Shown here: piece after piece, positions 48,998 through 60,638 of the stretch
Layout: each line of letters opens with the position of its first letter
How positions within the stretch are numbered: the stretch's first letter is position 1
DNA from: Kalaharituber pfeilii
Taxonomy: Eukaryota > Ascomycota > Pezizomycetes > Pezizales > Pezizaceae
Direction: 5' to 3'
DNA: 64,000 nucleotides
NCBI GenBank assembly: GCA_015179045.1
Contig: WHUZ01000011.1
Coordinates: 620,001-684,000 of the forward strand
Notes under the pieces: model-generated
What the model saw: the letters and a program-made list of their open reading frames with translations, nothing else
Databases searched by the model: none
What the model was told of the DNA's origin: nothing
Position numbers and translations under genes: made by a program

Positions 48998-49080
48998 CGC
49001 GAATCAGTTGGTTGCACTACGGGGGGGTAGTGCAACCAGACTGAACGCGAGTCCCCCGTAGTGCAACCAACTGATTCGCG
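48998..49080. repeat. inverted repeat / hairpin with 28-bp perfect arms
   Basis: Arm 48998-49025 (CGCGAATCAGTTGG...) is the perfect reverse complement of 49053-49080, with a 27-nt loop. Inside it, an alternative 11-bp stem (49010-49020 with 49027-49037, GGTTGCACTAC) is nested. The loop carries GCAACCAGACTG, a one-base variant of the dispersed motif. Confidence 0.92.
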
Positions 49081-50026
49081 TTGTGCACTTTGTGTCGACT
49101 AAATCTGGAATATGTAAATTCGTACCATTCGTGACGATAACTACGCGACCTAGTGATAACCATCAGCCATAAAAATAGCCGCACGACAATCGTACAGTGT
49201 AATGAATAACTACAAAGCAGTATGACAAGCTACAGTGCATAATTGCGGGTATTGTACAAAATGCAGAGAACGAAGACAGGGCCATCAAGGATAGAAGAGT
49301 GTTGCTAAAGATCATAAATGAAGTAATTCAAGTGTTTGTTGAGGCCATTGTGGTGCGTCCTGCGTCGCTGTTCAAGACGTCACGGGTGTACTGAACTACT
49401 GGTTACGAGACTCCTCTTAGCGTCCTCTCCATTTATCCTTAGTCAAGTCTGCGTCCTGTATGCCCCATACCTTTGCGCACCTCCCTCCAGCAGCTGCAAC
49501 AGCATCTTGCATCTCCCTCACTGTAATATAAAAAAGAAACAAATAGAGAGCAAATATTGAAAACAAGTTGCGTCGGTTCCAGCTTTCAAATGATACTTGC
49601 AGAATGGAAGTTCTAATTCCCAAGTGATTATCACTGGAATCAGAGCATTACAGTTCATCCTATTGAATAAGATACCAGAGAGTCCTCTTGGCGGCTCGAC
49701 GTGAGAATCGAACCGGGGGCCTCAATTCTATACCCCGGTTGTTACCATCTCTGTTCTCGTGCCTAGCACCATCATTAGAAACGACAGCAATCCACTTTAA
49801 CTTGTTTGTAGGGTCAGTTCGAAATGTTGACAATCCCACCAGCTCTTGAACCTCCAACAATCCCTTCGCCCCTCCGACCTTTCGCTTCTCAATCACACCC
49901 TCTTCCACTGCCTCTCATTTGCACTCCACCTTCGACACCTCCTTCAGCAGCCCCTTCAACGGCATCTCCGCCCCTCCGACGCCCCTCCAGCGCCTTCTCT
50001 GCACCCCTTCATCTCAGCATCTCAAC

Positions 50027-50027
<1 letters not shown>

Positions 50028-50061
<34 letters not shown>
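50028..50061. repeat. C34 homopolymer
   Basis: Thirty-four consecutive C within a CT-rich stretch. Length is likely imprecise in any assembly. Confidence 0.95.
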
Positions 50062-50367
50062 ACGCCGCCGCTAAGACAAATAAAAGGTCTACTCTGGACA
50101 TTTGTTCGTCTACCTTTTCGCTGGTTGTTGTGAACGTTTGCTCACCACCAGGATTTTGCCTCATGAGATGCAATGGGAACTACAGGATATGTGACAGAAA
50201 CTCCGGAGGAGGCGCACTTGCTGGTAACATTTTAATAAAATTCTGTGGGTATATGGGCTTGTAGGCTTAAACTTGCGGAAGAGGGATTTAGACGGAATCA
50301 GGTCTATAAATACGGTCGGCAGAGGAACGCCTGAACTGGGCGTGAATTCCAAAACTAGATATTGCAT

Positions 50368-50378
50368 CAACCAGACTA
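50368..50378 (+). repeat. dispersed motif CAACCAGACTA
   Basis: Exact copy; its continuation TATAT also follows the copy at 54952. Confidence 0.6.
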
Positions 50379-52383
50379 TATTGCATCCTGAGTAGCACTG
50401 AAGATGATAAAGAAATCACGTGATGATCAAAGCAAAAAGTACGTATGCATATCGTTTCCAGGTGGGGGGATTGATTTTCTTATCTTCAGACATCCTTTTT
50501 AGGCTAGGTCAATGGCTCATTGGGGAAATAGTCTGTTGATCAGAGGCGATCTGCAAATAGTGCATGGGGCAGGAAGCGCACACGCCACGATCCGGTCAAT
50601 TGGTATTACCTATACCTTTGTCAGTCAGTCATGGCTTTGAAACTGCAGATGGCAAACTGGAATTCTCCTTGCACCAAGTTGCCGGCCTTCGACTCGCGAG
50701 ACCACATCCCGCAGTTTCAATCATCTCTTGCGTGTAATGCACCCATGGATGTTGCATGGAGGCTGCATGGAGGGTCCTCGCTCGGTACAGACGGGCTCCA
50801 TATTGTCAATTGGGCGTCTCAAAAGGAGCGGCTGGATTCTATTGGGTATGTACAATACTATTCACTTTGTGCTCAGCCTGATTTTCATGACTATGCCATT
50901 AGGATGGCAATGGAATGCTGCATGCAGAATTTGTTAATTGCATGTCTGCGCGGGGCACTGTAAGTGTAACATAAAAACTGCCATGGACTTGAACGTCCAG
51001 ACTATTTCTTAAATTACATTTCGCACCTTGATATCGATAAGAAAATGGAGGGCATATCACTTCAGGTGGAGGTGGTATGACATCCCATGACCATGGAGTT
51101 ATTAAGTAACAGCAAAAGCTAAATATCACAATATCAAAGAGACCATGAAGGCAACCTTGGGGGTTAACACAATGTACTCTGAAGCCGACGTGGATCATGT
51201 GAATTTTGACTGTTGCATGAGCTTTAGCCCATGCACAAGGCTGGGTTTCGGGTCAGGGAAAGCGTCCGAGGCCTGTCGATACGGCGAGCTCTTTGCTAGA
51301 CTAAATCTCCTGCTGCTTAAAGTTGAAATTCATTCTTGTACTATTGCCAGCAGAGGGGCGTGAGAAGATTCGTGGGGAGATGGCGATATTGTAGGGTTGG
51401 GCAGCCAGCAAAACTAGGCAATAGTGTCGGCCACCAAGCATGAGTTGCAAAACAGCAAATGCTGCCAGCCTCAATTTAAAGCGCCATATCCGTTTCAGGC
51501 CAACCCATAACTAAGAGAGCATTTGAACAGTATTGACAATCGGAGGTTGCAGAGCATGAACAAGAACTTGCTCATCGAGACTGCTTGCTCATCGGCTCTG
51601 TCCGACACTACTATTAACTTTCCGATTATTTCGTTTTTTAATTTTACCTTTTTTTTCTCCCTCTTTCTTTTTCTTCTCTGTTTTTTTTTTTCCACTCCAC
51701 AGGCTGGCATCATAGGTTGGGTGTACTTTTACTAGGATTGTTGGTTGTTGCACCCCGCATCAATATCATGGGTAGATGATTATGTACCTTCTGATTTGTG
51801 GAAGCTGGCCTGCCGTTGGTCTGCAACGACCTCAAGAAGACTTGTCAGCACAGAAACCCGCCCGGCAATGAGTATAAAAGCGGCCGTAGTGCCTGCGGTG
51901 TGAGTAGAGTAGATTAATTAGGTTATAAACCTTGCATAGTGGATTCGACAGTCAGTCTCGGGCAGTTGTGTGAGTCGATGAAAAATTTGTGAATGGTCCG
52001 TTCAAGTTGTTAGCCCCACAGATATTGCAACTGCCTTAACGGAGCCATAGTGTCTGGTACGAGAACAAGTGTGCCCCAAGGCCAAGGAATACTTCTCCCA
52101 CAAAACCACAGACTTTCCTCTTCTTTTTTGCAACAACATCCTTCCCCCCCAACCTCATCCAACTCACTGCAACCACATTAACTGAGTTGCACTCGACCAC
52201 ACACCACAACCATACTTGAAGCAAAATAAGTCACAGGCTTTTTGCTGAGCTACTTCAGGCATGCATTTTCTCTCTCTTGAATCTCATCGCGGGCGGCCCT
52301 GGTCTTGCGTAATGTTTCCTTTGGTGTTAAACGGTGGTTCAGTTGCGTTCGAGTCGGATTAACAAGAGAAAAATTTTTTCACA

Positions 52384-53013
52384 ATGAGCAAACTCTTCGT
52401 TGGGTAAGTTCCTCACATCCTGACTGAATCCATCCTCTGCCCTATCTCGCTTTCTCATTTCCCATCCTTGTTAAAAGTCTAAAGAACACAACTAACCACT
52501 TGTTTTATCCGCATATAGTGGGCTTGCCTGGCAAACAGACAACGAGAAACTCAAGCAGAAGTTTGAGGAATTCGGCTTGGTAGAGGAAGCTGTACGTTGC
52601 CATTGCTAGATAGCGCACATGACTGAGCGAATACTAACCTTCTAAAATACAGGTTGTCGTTAGAGATCGTGAGACCGGAAGGTCTCGAGGCTTTGGCTTC
52701 GTCAGATTCTCCAGAGACGAGGATGCTACGGCTGCAATGAATGCAATGAATGACCAGGAGTACGTTCTGTTTCCATTCATTCGGCTATCAATTATCTAAT
52801 TTGTGACAGATTTGACGGTCGAAGGATCCGCGTTGATAAAGCTAGTGATCGTGGTGATCGTGGCGATCGCGGCGGGTCCAGGGGAGGTGGAGGTTAGTAT
52901 TGTCCAAACATACATGGATGTGGTTTATCGCTAATCGTGCAAAAGGGTATGGTAATGGCGGTGGATATGGTGGTTCATACAACAGCGGTGGCCAGGGTGG
53001 TGGATGGCACTAA
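52384..53013 (+). CDS. glycine-rich RNA-binding protein (single RRM)
   Basis: Five small exons, 52384-52403, 52519-52591, 52653-52759, 52810-52892 and 52946-53013, close to 116 residues. An RRM fills residues 1-80: RNP2 is LFVGGL right at the N-terminus and RNP1 is RGFGFVRF, with the aromatic residues that stack on RNA present. After [11 protein letters not shown] the tail is Asp-Arg-Gly repeats and then Gly-Tyr-rich ([12 protein letters not shown]), ending GGGWH. This is the classic small GRP layout, linked in other organisms to stress and cold responses and RNA chaperoning. No single exon is long enough to show as a conventional open frame, but the match across all four junctions is unambiguous. 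A long pyrimidine-rich leader precedes the ATG. Confidence 0.95.
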
Positions 53014-53191
53014 ATTGAGAACGAGAATACAAATTGGGGTACTTATCATGAAATTCATCGAATGGACGGAAACGACAAAAGTTTCAGCAACTGGACAATG
53101 ATACTTTAACTGGGATACTTTTTCTTACTGCAAAAGGGATGGGTTGCCTTTATTTCTGTTCTTGATATTTCTTGTAGCTATTTCTCATGAG

Positions 53192-54572
53192 CTAGCCGGA
53201 CACATTCAATTTTTCCACCTCTTCCTGGTAATTAGTCCCATCTGTTTGTGAGATAGGTTTCCTATTTTCATGGCTTTCCATTCTATCTGTTTTCTCAATT
53301 AAGGACACCCTGTGCTGGAGGTCTGAGACATGATTGTCACTACTTTCAGGACAAAGTTCGAGTAAAGATTTGTGAAGCTGGTAGAGATAATCCCTGCAAT
53401 GTCCCTCATGTTAGATCGTTCCACAAAAAAATGTGCCTTCCAGTCCTACCTGTTTTCCCCAGATGGCCCTCGCGAGTGATAAATGTGTCGAGCAAGTTCT
53501 TCTGCATTTGGGGGCGGATTTCCAACGAATTGCGGGTTTGTAGGGGTCCCAATATAGACAATTGCTTTAATGGTTGGAGAGTTTGGGGTTGACTGGTGTA
53601 CATCTACTTGATGAACAGAGTATCCATTGATTTCTCGGATATCAAGATATTCCTTCACATTCTCGACTTTGGAACTCTCAATTCTATATGCGATTCCCCA
53701 CACAGTATCATCGACGGAGTGCTAATCGCATATCAGCGTTTCAATCCAGGAAGGTTAGTGTTACATTTGCGCACATGATCCATCAAAGTATCCCATAGAC
53801 TCCTCTCGATAAGGGTAACCACCCGGCCAGGACTAAGCCGTGTTGTCAGAATAAGGCCAATTGATTCAAAAGCGTGTTGGAGGCTTACTTCTCTGGAGTG
53901 CCTCTATGGTCTTCACTGTAGTTACGGTCTACTGTTTAGTATGAAATAGAATAAGGAGGATGCAGTATGGTATATTAACCTTGCCTATGTACCATTGTTA
54001 GCATTTCCTCTTAAGGGCTACTGTATATATGAGACTGACCTGCCAAAATCGTCTTACATATCCTATGCGAAGCCAAATTAGAGACGGAACAGAAGAGGCG
54101 ATACTGGGTTTGTGGTTTACTGAAGGGTTTTGGCCTTCCAGTATCATCGTCTAACCTTCAATGTAACCAGGCACTCGCCTGTCTATGTACCCAGGGGAAA
54201 AGGAATTAGAGACCCCGTGAACAAGAGCTCATCTTTATACAAATCTTCAACAGGAGGGTCGTACTACCGAAGTCTGGTGGGGGTTTCCAAATGAGGCTCC
54301 TGTAAGATATGTAAACCGAGTTAGCTACAATGCGGAATCCAGCAAGATTATCTACAGGCGCATTCACACATATGGAAGCTCAGTATGTGAAAATGAGAGT
54401 ACTGCCCAAATGAGAGGTTCAAGGAGGGTATATGTGACGGGTAATCAGAAGAGTAGCTCTGCGGAGATGGGCTCCGTGGGGTTGGTTATACACACCCATA
54501 ACCAAAAATCCAAAACTCATTATTCGAATTCAAGATCTGGTCATTTGACACTGTCTTCTCCTCGATCGTCAT
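53192..54572 (-). CDS. ChaC-type glutathione-specific gamma-glutamylcyclotransferase
   Basis: Cleaves glutathione to 5-oxoproline and Cys-Gly in the cytosol. Nine exons: 54496-54572, 54268-54299, 54156-54182, 54040-54062, 53980-53984, 53889-53915, 53775-53832, 53450-53721 and 53192-53393, closing to 240 residues. Family landmarks run without a gap: FGYGSLIWKPPPDF (substrate-loop YGS at 25-27), DRRVPGYIEGYVRRFWQ, ASEDHRGTPE, PGRVVTLIER, VWGIAYRI, and YLDIREINGY, where Glu113 is the expected catalytic acid; then VYIGTP and PSGENRDYL. The fifth exon is only 5 nt (GCAAG); it is what restores the consensus QASEDHRG between exons 4 and 6, and without it the frame fails. Introns are 47-200 nt. The extra ~35 C-terminal residues are polar and not conserved. 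Yeast calls this gene GCG1. Confidence 0.93.
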
Positions 54573-55808
54573 GACGCCTCAGCTCGGGAGGTTCTGCTCG
54601 CTCTAGGAAGAATGGAGCAGGCAGTTTATCGTGGTGACGCCTGGCGGGGAGTCGTCAGGTGGCCTTGGTCACACAGGATGCGAAGTATCTTTGCTTGGGT
54701 GAACGAAGGCCACTTGACTCGGCGGGACTAGAGGTTGATCAAAATCTCACTTATGTACTGGCAGTGAGAGGAAGCATCCTTCTTACGAATGAGCATACAG
54801 CTTATGTATCAGTGGGGTTTCTTTTCTTAGCGTGGCTGAGTCGCTTCGGAGCTGGAGATGTTAAGCGGGCCATGCTGTGGCTCGCCAGTCCGCAGCCACG
54901 TGAGCTGCCGCGATACCATAGGCACTATCTCTGTGACGAGGTGGTGTCGTGCAACCAGACTATATCTCTGTCGTGCTTGTCGTCAGATAAACATGATCAT
55001 GCTGCCCGCAAGTGCTTCCTCGTCCGGTTTTACCGCGAAGCTCGCTAGTTCCACGATTGAAGGCACAAGGCCCTATCCGTCAGTTGTGCGACGTACTACT
55101 GGTATGTATGTATGGCACTGCCAATGCTGCCGTACGTGGGGCATGACTGTTATATATGGCGCTCATGAGAATGCTTTCGATGGCTCCTCTGTTATAGGCA
55201 TAGGGTATCTCACTATCTCTGCTTACGGTGTCCTCCAGCTACGATGAGCCAAAAGCCGGGTCTATTGCCCAGGACCGTCGCTGTATATGGCCTGCCTGAC
55301 TCGGCGGTCCAACTCTTATGAAATCAGCCCCAGCGAGCACCCCGGTATTAGCCCTTTGCGAAGCACTCGAAAGCAGCCGTCATCGTTCAGTCAGCCCCGC
55401 CCCCCGTCACCATTGCCCTTAGACGCTGAAGTATCATACCCTATCCGTCTTCTTTGTCGCTGGGCGTTTCTTAGATCTTTAGGCTACTAGGACTAATAGG
55501 GCTGTGGTACAGTAGAAGCTCCCTCCCCCGGTGTACCATCCCTCCAGCCCCTCCACCAGCCCATTTTAACCTAAGCTCGTGCCTGGGTCATCCCATAGGT
55601 GTTCACAAGATCGTTTCTGCACATCGCATTCGGGAAAACGCATTTTCAAGCTGGTATTTGTCTGCAGATATTCTTCCGCCCAGAAGTTCCGAAGTACTTG
55701 ATCTCTTGGAATTTTTCCCTTTCTCTAAACAAGCTCATCTCGAATTGTCCCCGCGGCCTGGATCAAAATTCTTACAAGCCACCAACTTTAACGCATTAAC
55801 TTTCAGCA
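54573..55808. other. divergent intergenic region
   Basis: 1.2 kb between the ChaC gene and the PEF gene; includes the CAACCAGACTA copy at 54952-54962. Two overlapping frames of 129 codons (54659-55247) have no motifs and I do not support them. Confidence 0.5.
54952..54962 (+). repeat. dispersed motif CAACCAGACTA
   Basis: Exact copy; the preceding TG extends identity with the 33066-33087 palindrome and the hairpin loop at 49031. Confidence 0.6.
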
Positions 55809-57290
55809 ATGGCATACCGTCCTCAACTTAACCCCGACGCCCTCCCTATGTGAGTATTTTGGATTTCATAGTCATACACGTCTGGTCTGCCCGGTTGCAG
55901 ACCTGTTTCTTCCTTTAACCAAGGAAGATTCCGGTTTACTGGCTGTCTTTCCTTGAGCAGCCAAGGTTGACAGGATGCTGATTCATAAACAGTCATGCAG
56001 AGCCCGATCAGGTATGTTTTGCGACGTTTACAAAGATTCTTAAATTCCGTTGAAACCGAGTGACCGGCTAAGATGAACATGTGGTATAAAAGGCAGCTCA
56101 AATTTTAGCTGGTGGAGGTGGAAGGCCGCCGCCCCCTCAACAACAGCAACATCCCCAGCAGCAAAATTACGGACGACCGATGAATCAAGGCTATAATAAC
56201 AACCCGCACGGCTACCACCAAACTCCGCCGCCGCAGCAGACCTTCTCCCCTCCCCCTCCACAGGGTTATGGACAGTCTCCGCGCCCAGTAAATTCTCGAG
56301 CTCCTCCGACTCCAGCTCCGCCACAGGGTGTTGATCCAACATTATTCCCACTATTCAAGGCTGTGGACAAAGATGGTGAGTCTAGGCCAAAATTGGGATT
56401 TCTTCAGATTCTTTAATATTGTGGAATATTAGGAAGTGGGCAACTTAGCGAGAAGGAGCTTCGAGCTGCACTGGTTAATGGCGATTGGACATCCTTCGAT
56501 CCCCATACTGTGAGGATGATGATAAGGTAGAACAATAGCGTTAGCCTAGAGTTGTCATGGGAACCAGAACTGAATGTTTCGTAGAATGTTCGACACCGAC
56601 CGATCGGGAACAATCGGTTTTAACGAATTCTGGTCAGCTGAACACGTCCAAAGTAGCTACCATCATCCCATGTTAACCTGAAACAGTGGACTATGGGGCT
56701 TCCTCGCTGCCTGGAGATCCCTCTTTGACCGCTTCGACGTTGACGGCAGTGGTACCATCAGCTACCAAGAATATGCAAACGCCCTTGCTGGTAAGCGCGC
56801 ATCGTGTGGCCTGGGGTATTAAAAATTTATATGCTAACCAAGTTTCAGCTTTTGGCTACCGCCTCAGCCCTCAGTTTGTCCAACTGCTCTTCAGAAGTTA
56901 CGATAAACGAGGTGAGCAGCCTCAGAAAACGAGCAGTAACGCTCCTCCAGGTGCGGTTTTGAGCAAGGCACACTGCACCAAACGGCAAGAGGCATGCTAA
57001 GACTGAGGTTTTCTTATTGGCGTATAGGGCAAAATGCAATTTCGTTCGATTTGTTTGTGCAGAGCTGTATCTCGTTGAAGAGGATGACAGAGGTGTTTAA
57101 GAAGTATGATGAGGATAGGGATGGGTGAGTAGCAACGCATCTAAATGCCTGAATGGTGCTTTACTGATGAATGGAGCAGATATATCACATTGAGCTTGTA
57201 TGTCAAGGGAATTCTGCTTGTCAGCTAGAATATTATACTGACGCCCCTTATAGCGAGGAATTCCTTACAGAAATACTTCGCCAGCGCTAA
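55809..57290 (+). CDS. penta-EF-hand calcium-binding protein (ALG-2/PDCD6-like)
   Basis: Ten exons: 55809-55849, a short second exon ending at 56011, 56109-56375, 56433-56526, 56585-56632, 56687-56790, 56849-56911, 57028-57124, 57180-57197 and 57254-57290. The first ~75 residues are Gly/Pro/Gln/Tyr-rich, as in ALG-2 and peflin. EF loops appear as DKDGSGQLSEKEL, DTDRSGTIGFNEF, DVDGSGTISYQEY and, near the end, DEDRDGYITLSF; FNEFCGLWGFLAAWR between EF2 and EF3 is typical of the group. Exon 2 is either 11 nt (56001-56011, total 259 residues) or 38 nt (55974-56011, 268 residues); both keep the frame. Members dimerise on Ca2+ binding and act with ESCRT/ALIX-type partners and COPII coats; that role here is inference, though VTA1 is the next gene. 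Confidence 0.92.
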
Positions 57291-58010
57291 TAACTGTAGT
57301 CCATTGAATCTTCATGCTTATACAGCTCAGGCAATGAGGGGAGGGATAGGGCCATATATTTTCATGTGTATTTCGAGTTATTCTCTGATTATAGAGACGG
57401 GACGGATGGGATGAAATGGTTTTGGGATGGGAAGGGCCGCTGCATACAAGTATCTTCGAATCGCTTACGCTATATACGGTATTACTTTCTGGTTTTGAGC
57501 TTTCCAGTTTCCATAATGAAGCTTACTCATTAAAATGCCATCTCCTGTTTGTAATAATGCCCTCGTTTTTTATTTTGTTTTATGATTTTTTTATGATTTT
57601 TTTTCCTTTTTGTTTTTTCTCTTTTTTCTTCAATACTATAACAGAAATTATTAAAAAATTGATATAGAGACAGCAGCCCCAATGCCCATTAATACGATAG
57701 GCACAAGATTAAATGAGACTACTTAAGCAGTCTCGGTACCATATATACTGCGTAAGTACCTAAGCCACATGGTCTAGTGCATCAAAATTTTGGCAGTACA
57801 TTTCCCTTGCAGTACATTTCCTTTTCGGAAGATCGTTCCTTGTAAGACTTCCTTTATTGTAGCACCAAACGAGAAACCACATGAAGCGAACAGCTAGCCT
57901 CCCAATCCAGAGCCCTCAAAATAAATACACCGACACATCTCCCTGCACGAGGCAACCGACATACTGCAAACAAACCTACGCACCTCCAATGGTAAATGTG
58001 TTGGGGAATT
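57291..58010. other. convergent intergenic region
   Basis: 3' flanks of the PEF gene and VTA1; T-rich around 57565-57640. No gene seen. Confidence 0.5.
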
Positions 58011-59586
58011 TCAACTTGCCCCAAGAGTTTGTAAGGCCAACCGCAGCTCCTTAACTGCCGTCGGAATATCCTCAAAATTCAACGCACTAATTGCCCACTT
58101 CGCATGTCTCTGGGCTTTCGCTATAGTCTCGTCATCAACCATGGCTGGAGGGGGTGGGGGTGGCTTTGACGTCTCGTAATATGATGAATTCGATACTGAC
58201 GGAGCCGAGGAAGCTGGTGAAGGGGACACATAGTATGTTTGCAGATTAGGCGGCGGAGATGTAGGCAAGATGGATGTTGGAGCAAGAGGGGGTGGAGATG
58301 ACGGGTAGATTGGCCTCGAGTGTAGCGTTGAGCTCTGATCAAAATGCTGTGGCGGGAATTGTGGGAGTGGTGGTGCAGAGGGGTATTGAGTATGGGGGAA
58401 TTCTGCCTCGAGACATTCTTTCTCTGTTTGGATTGTGTCAGGTGGAGGGGGGTGGACAGGGCGATCTGCACGGCCGGGCTGATGGAATGGACTGTGAACG
58501 TCCTGTGGAGTGTTGTTACTTGAGCGGGCGGGATTCAGCGGAGGAAAAGAGCGAGCTACAGAGACTGTACTGAAGTACTCGTTATCTGCAAGAGTCGATT
58601 GGGGTTCATGGAATGTTAATCTTTCGGGTGTAGGCATTGATTGACTTGGTGGACGAATTTCCACTGATGCTGTAGGTGAGGATGCCAGTCGAGGTCGTGG
58701 TGGTGCCTGAATCATTGATACACTTCTATGAGGTAAATCTTCATCTAGGACTTCCTCCACAGACGGTCTTGGGGGTGAGAGCGACGTTCCTGTGCTTGGT
58801 TTTTCATATTCAATAGTCTCTGCAGGTTGGAGTATTTCTGATTTTGAGGCTGGAAGGGGCAAGTTGGGATCTTCGCCAGCTTGAACTGCTTTGATGATCC
58901 GGGAAGCTTGATATTTCGCAAACTTTATTTTGGCAAGTATCTGTCGAAGTTAAGGTCAATGAAAACGGTGTGGAAGGGTACTTAGCTATACGAACCTCTG
59001 GGTCCGCATTGAAGACCTTACACAGCTCAAGGAACGTGGCGGCAGCTAAGAAGTTATCTGCAGTTTGTCTGTTCTACAGTTGAGCAACTGTCACTTGGAC
59101 AGACCGGCCAGGTTCAAAATACCTTGACACCTTGCGAGCTTGTAGAGCGTTGTCTGCATTGTTGAAAACCCGCATCGCGAAATTCTCTACGTAGGCTTGA
59201 GCGGCTAAATCGTCTGTAACAGCATCGTTTGGCAACAGCTTATCTTTGCGCTGTAGCAAGTTTAGAATTGCAAACTGGCTGTTATCCGCAAGCTCAGGAT
59301 TAGGACGTACAGCTTCGAGGTCATCCAGGAGGGCGGTGGTATAGGCCGTGCACTCCGCATCCCCTGTATGAAGGCTTCCAGAGAGTATTATCTGAACGGC
59401 CCAATAGTAACCTGGTGGGGGGGGGGGGGCGGGGCTCTATCAGCCACGGGGCTCCAGAGAAGACTTATGCTGCCAGGGCGACAAACACCAATATGCAATA
59501 ACAGGGTCTACTTTATCGATTTGATGGGCTCTTGTGATGAATGGCATGATCGGTTTGAGCTTCGGTGGGGGTTTGGCTAGAGGCAT
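58011..59586 (-). CDS. VTA1: vacuolar protein sorting-associated VTA1 (LIP5 homologue)
   Basis: Cofactor of the AAA ATPase Vps4 in ESCRT-III disassembly at endosomes. Exons 59490-59586, 59123-59411, 58996-59068 and 58011-58940 close to 462 residues. The N-terminal MIT-like double domain (about 1-165) is recognisable: PFITRAHQIDKVDPVIAYWC, YYWAVQIILSGSLHTGD, DDLAAQAYVENFAMRVFNNAD, NFLAAATFLELCKVF, then AKIKFAKYQASRIIKAVQAG. A Pro/Ser-rich linker of about 240 residues follows. The C-terminal VSE domain that binds Vps4 is clear: DDETIAKAQRHAKWAISALN with DIPTAVKELRLALQTLG. The first intron contains a G-rich run (59413-59430 on plus). The donor after TGGT is GTTTGT, weaker than usual, but gives the conserved YWCYYW. 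Confidence 0.93.
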
Positions 59587-60638
59587 GTTGGCGACTTGAA
59601 GCGGAGGGTGCGGGTGCGCGGCTTTGCTTCTTCAGAGAGGCGAAAGGGGGGAAGGAAAGAGGAGGGGGAGGAAGGAGGAGGGGAAGGAAGGAAGAAGGGG
59701 TTCGAAGTAGCTGTCCGCGGGGGCACAGGGCACAGAGCAGAGCAGCACAATGGAGAGAGAAGCGGCGGCATGACGCAGCTAGCCAAGGGTGTGGCTGGAC
59801 TCAGCCATGTGGCTGGCGTAGCCGCGTGGCGGGCTGCCGAGACATATGTAAGCGGGGCCGCATTGCATATATGCACTTGCTTGCTGTGCCCCCGCATTCC
59901 ACATGCATGCGTCGCATCGCATCGCACTACGGCGTGGCCATACTATCATACTTGAATCATATGTATGAGTACTTGATTGCTAGTAGTATCACCCCCGCTT
60001 TCAGGCTGGGGATAGCATAATCAGCGGAGCATCGCCGCACTGCGCATGGCCTTTGCGTCCATCGGATAATCCCCCATAGAGGCTTCTGGAGCACTCTGGC
60101 TACTTGTTATTTTTTGTGTCGCCTGTCCGAGGCTTGGCATACAATACAATCGCGTGAGCGTCCCCCAGCGAGAAGCGAACTTCATGATGAGCTTCGCAAT
60201 ATGTAGCCCCAAGATCGAGTGAGGTGCCATCACACAGGCAGCTGGAAGTGCAATCCTTTGGGCGCCGTAGCATATGCGCCTACCTTTGCCCCCCAATATT
60301 TCTAGTTTTCAGTACAAATAGAGCGTTGTGCAAGGACGGAATGGTGATCTTCTAATTAAGCAAGTGGACGGCGCCCATAATCTGTAATGCGCTTCACCCG
60401 GAAAACAATCTAGGTGGCCTCTTGCCAAAATGGTAACCGCCTTCTTGATATAAATGCTACCCTGATAGCTCTCATGTGAGCCTTCCTGCCTCTCTCCCTC
60501 CATCTCTCCCAAGAATACTCCTTCCATTTCTTCAATTCCTTGTGCATCCTCCACTCCTCGCTATTGGCTTTAATCGTTCTATCATCCCTCCAAACACCAA
60601 CCTAGTTCTTCATATAAGGCGGAACAGCATCCTCATCA
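59587..60638. other. divergent intergenic region VTA1 / PDI gene
   Basis: Contains an A/G-rich stretch (59640-59710). Frames of 116-151 codons across 59565-60020 exist on both strands and reflect composition only. No gene seen. Confidence 0.5.

Larger units (their letters stand above)
48657..52383. other. accessory non-coding region
   Basis: Holds dyad-motif copies at 48884-48896, 49401-49412 and 50368-50378, the hairpin at 48998-49080, and the C34 tract at 50028-50061. The Pro-rich frames at 49824-50264 come from the poly-C region. No convincing gene until the RRM gene at 52384; its immediate upstream part (from about 52050) presumably contains the promoter. Confidence 0.5.

Noticed and set aside
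49680..49760. tRNA-like B box (GGTTCGATTCTC on the minus strand)
   Set aside because: The T stem does not pair and no acceptor arm or anticodon arm can be built; likely chance or a very old tRNA-derived fragment.
49824..50264. 146-codon Pro-rich open frame
   Set aside because: Open only because of the CT-rich DNA and C34 tract; no motif, and another overlapping frame is equally open.
54659..55247. Two overlapping 129-codon frames between ChaC and PEF genes
   Set aside because: They overlap each other in different frames, have no motifs or splice partners, and lie in a promoter region.
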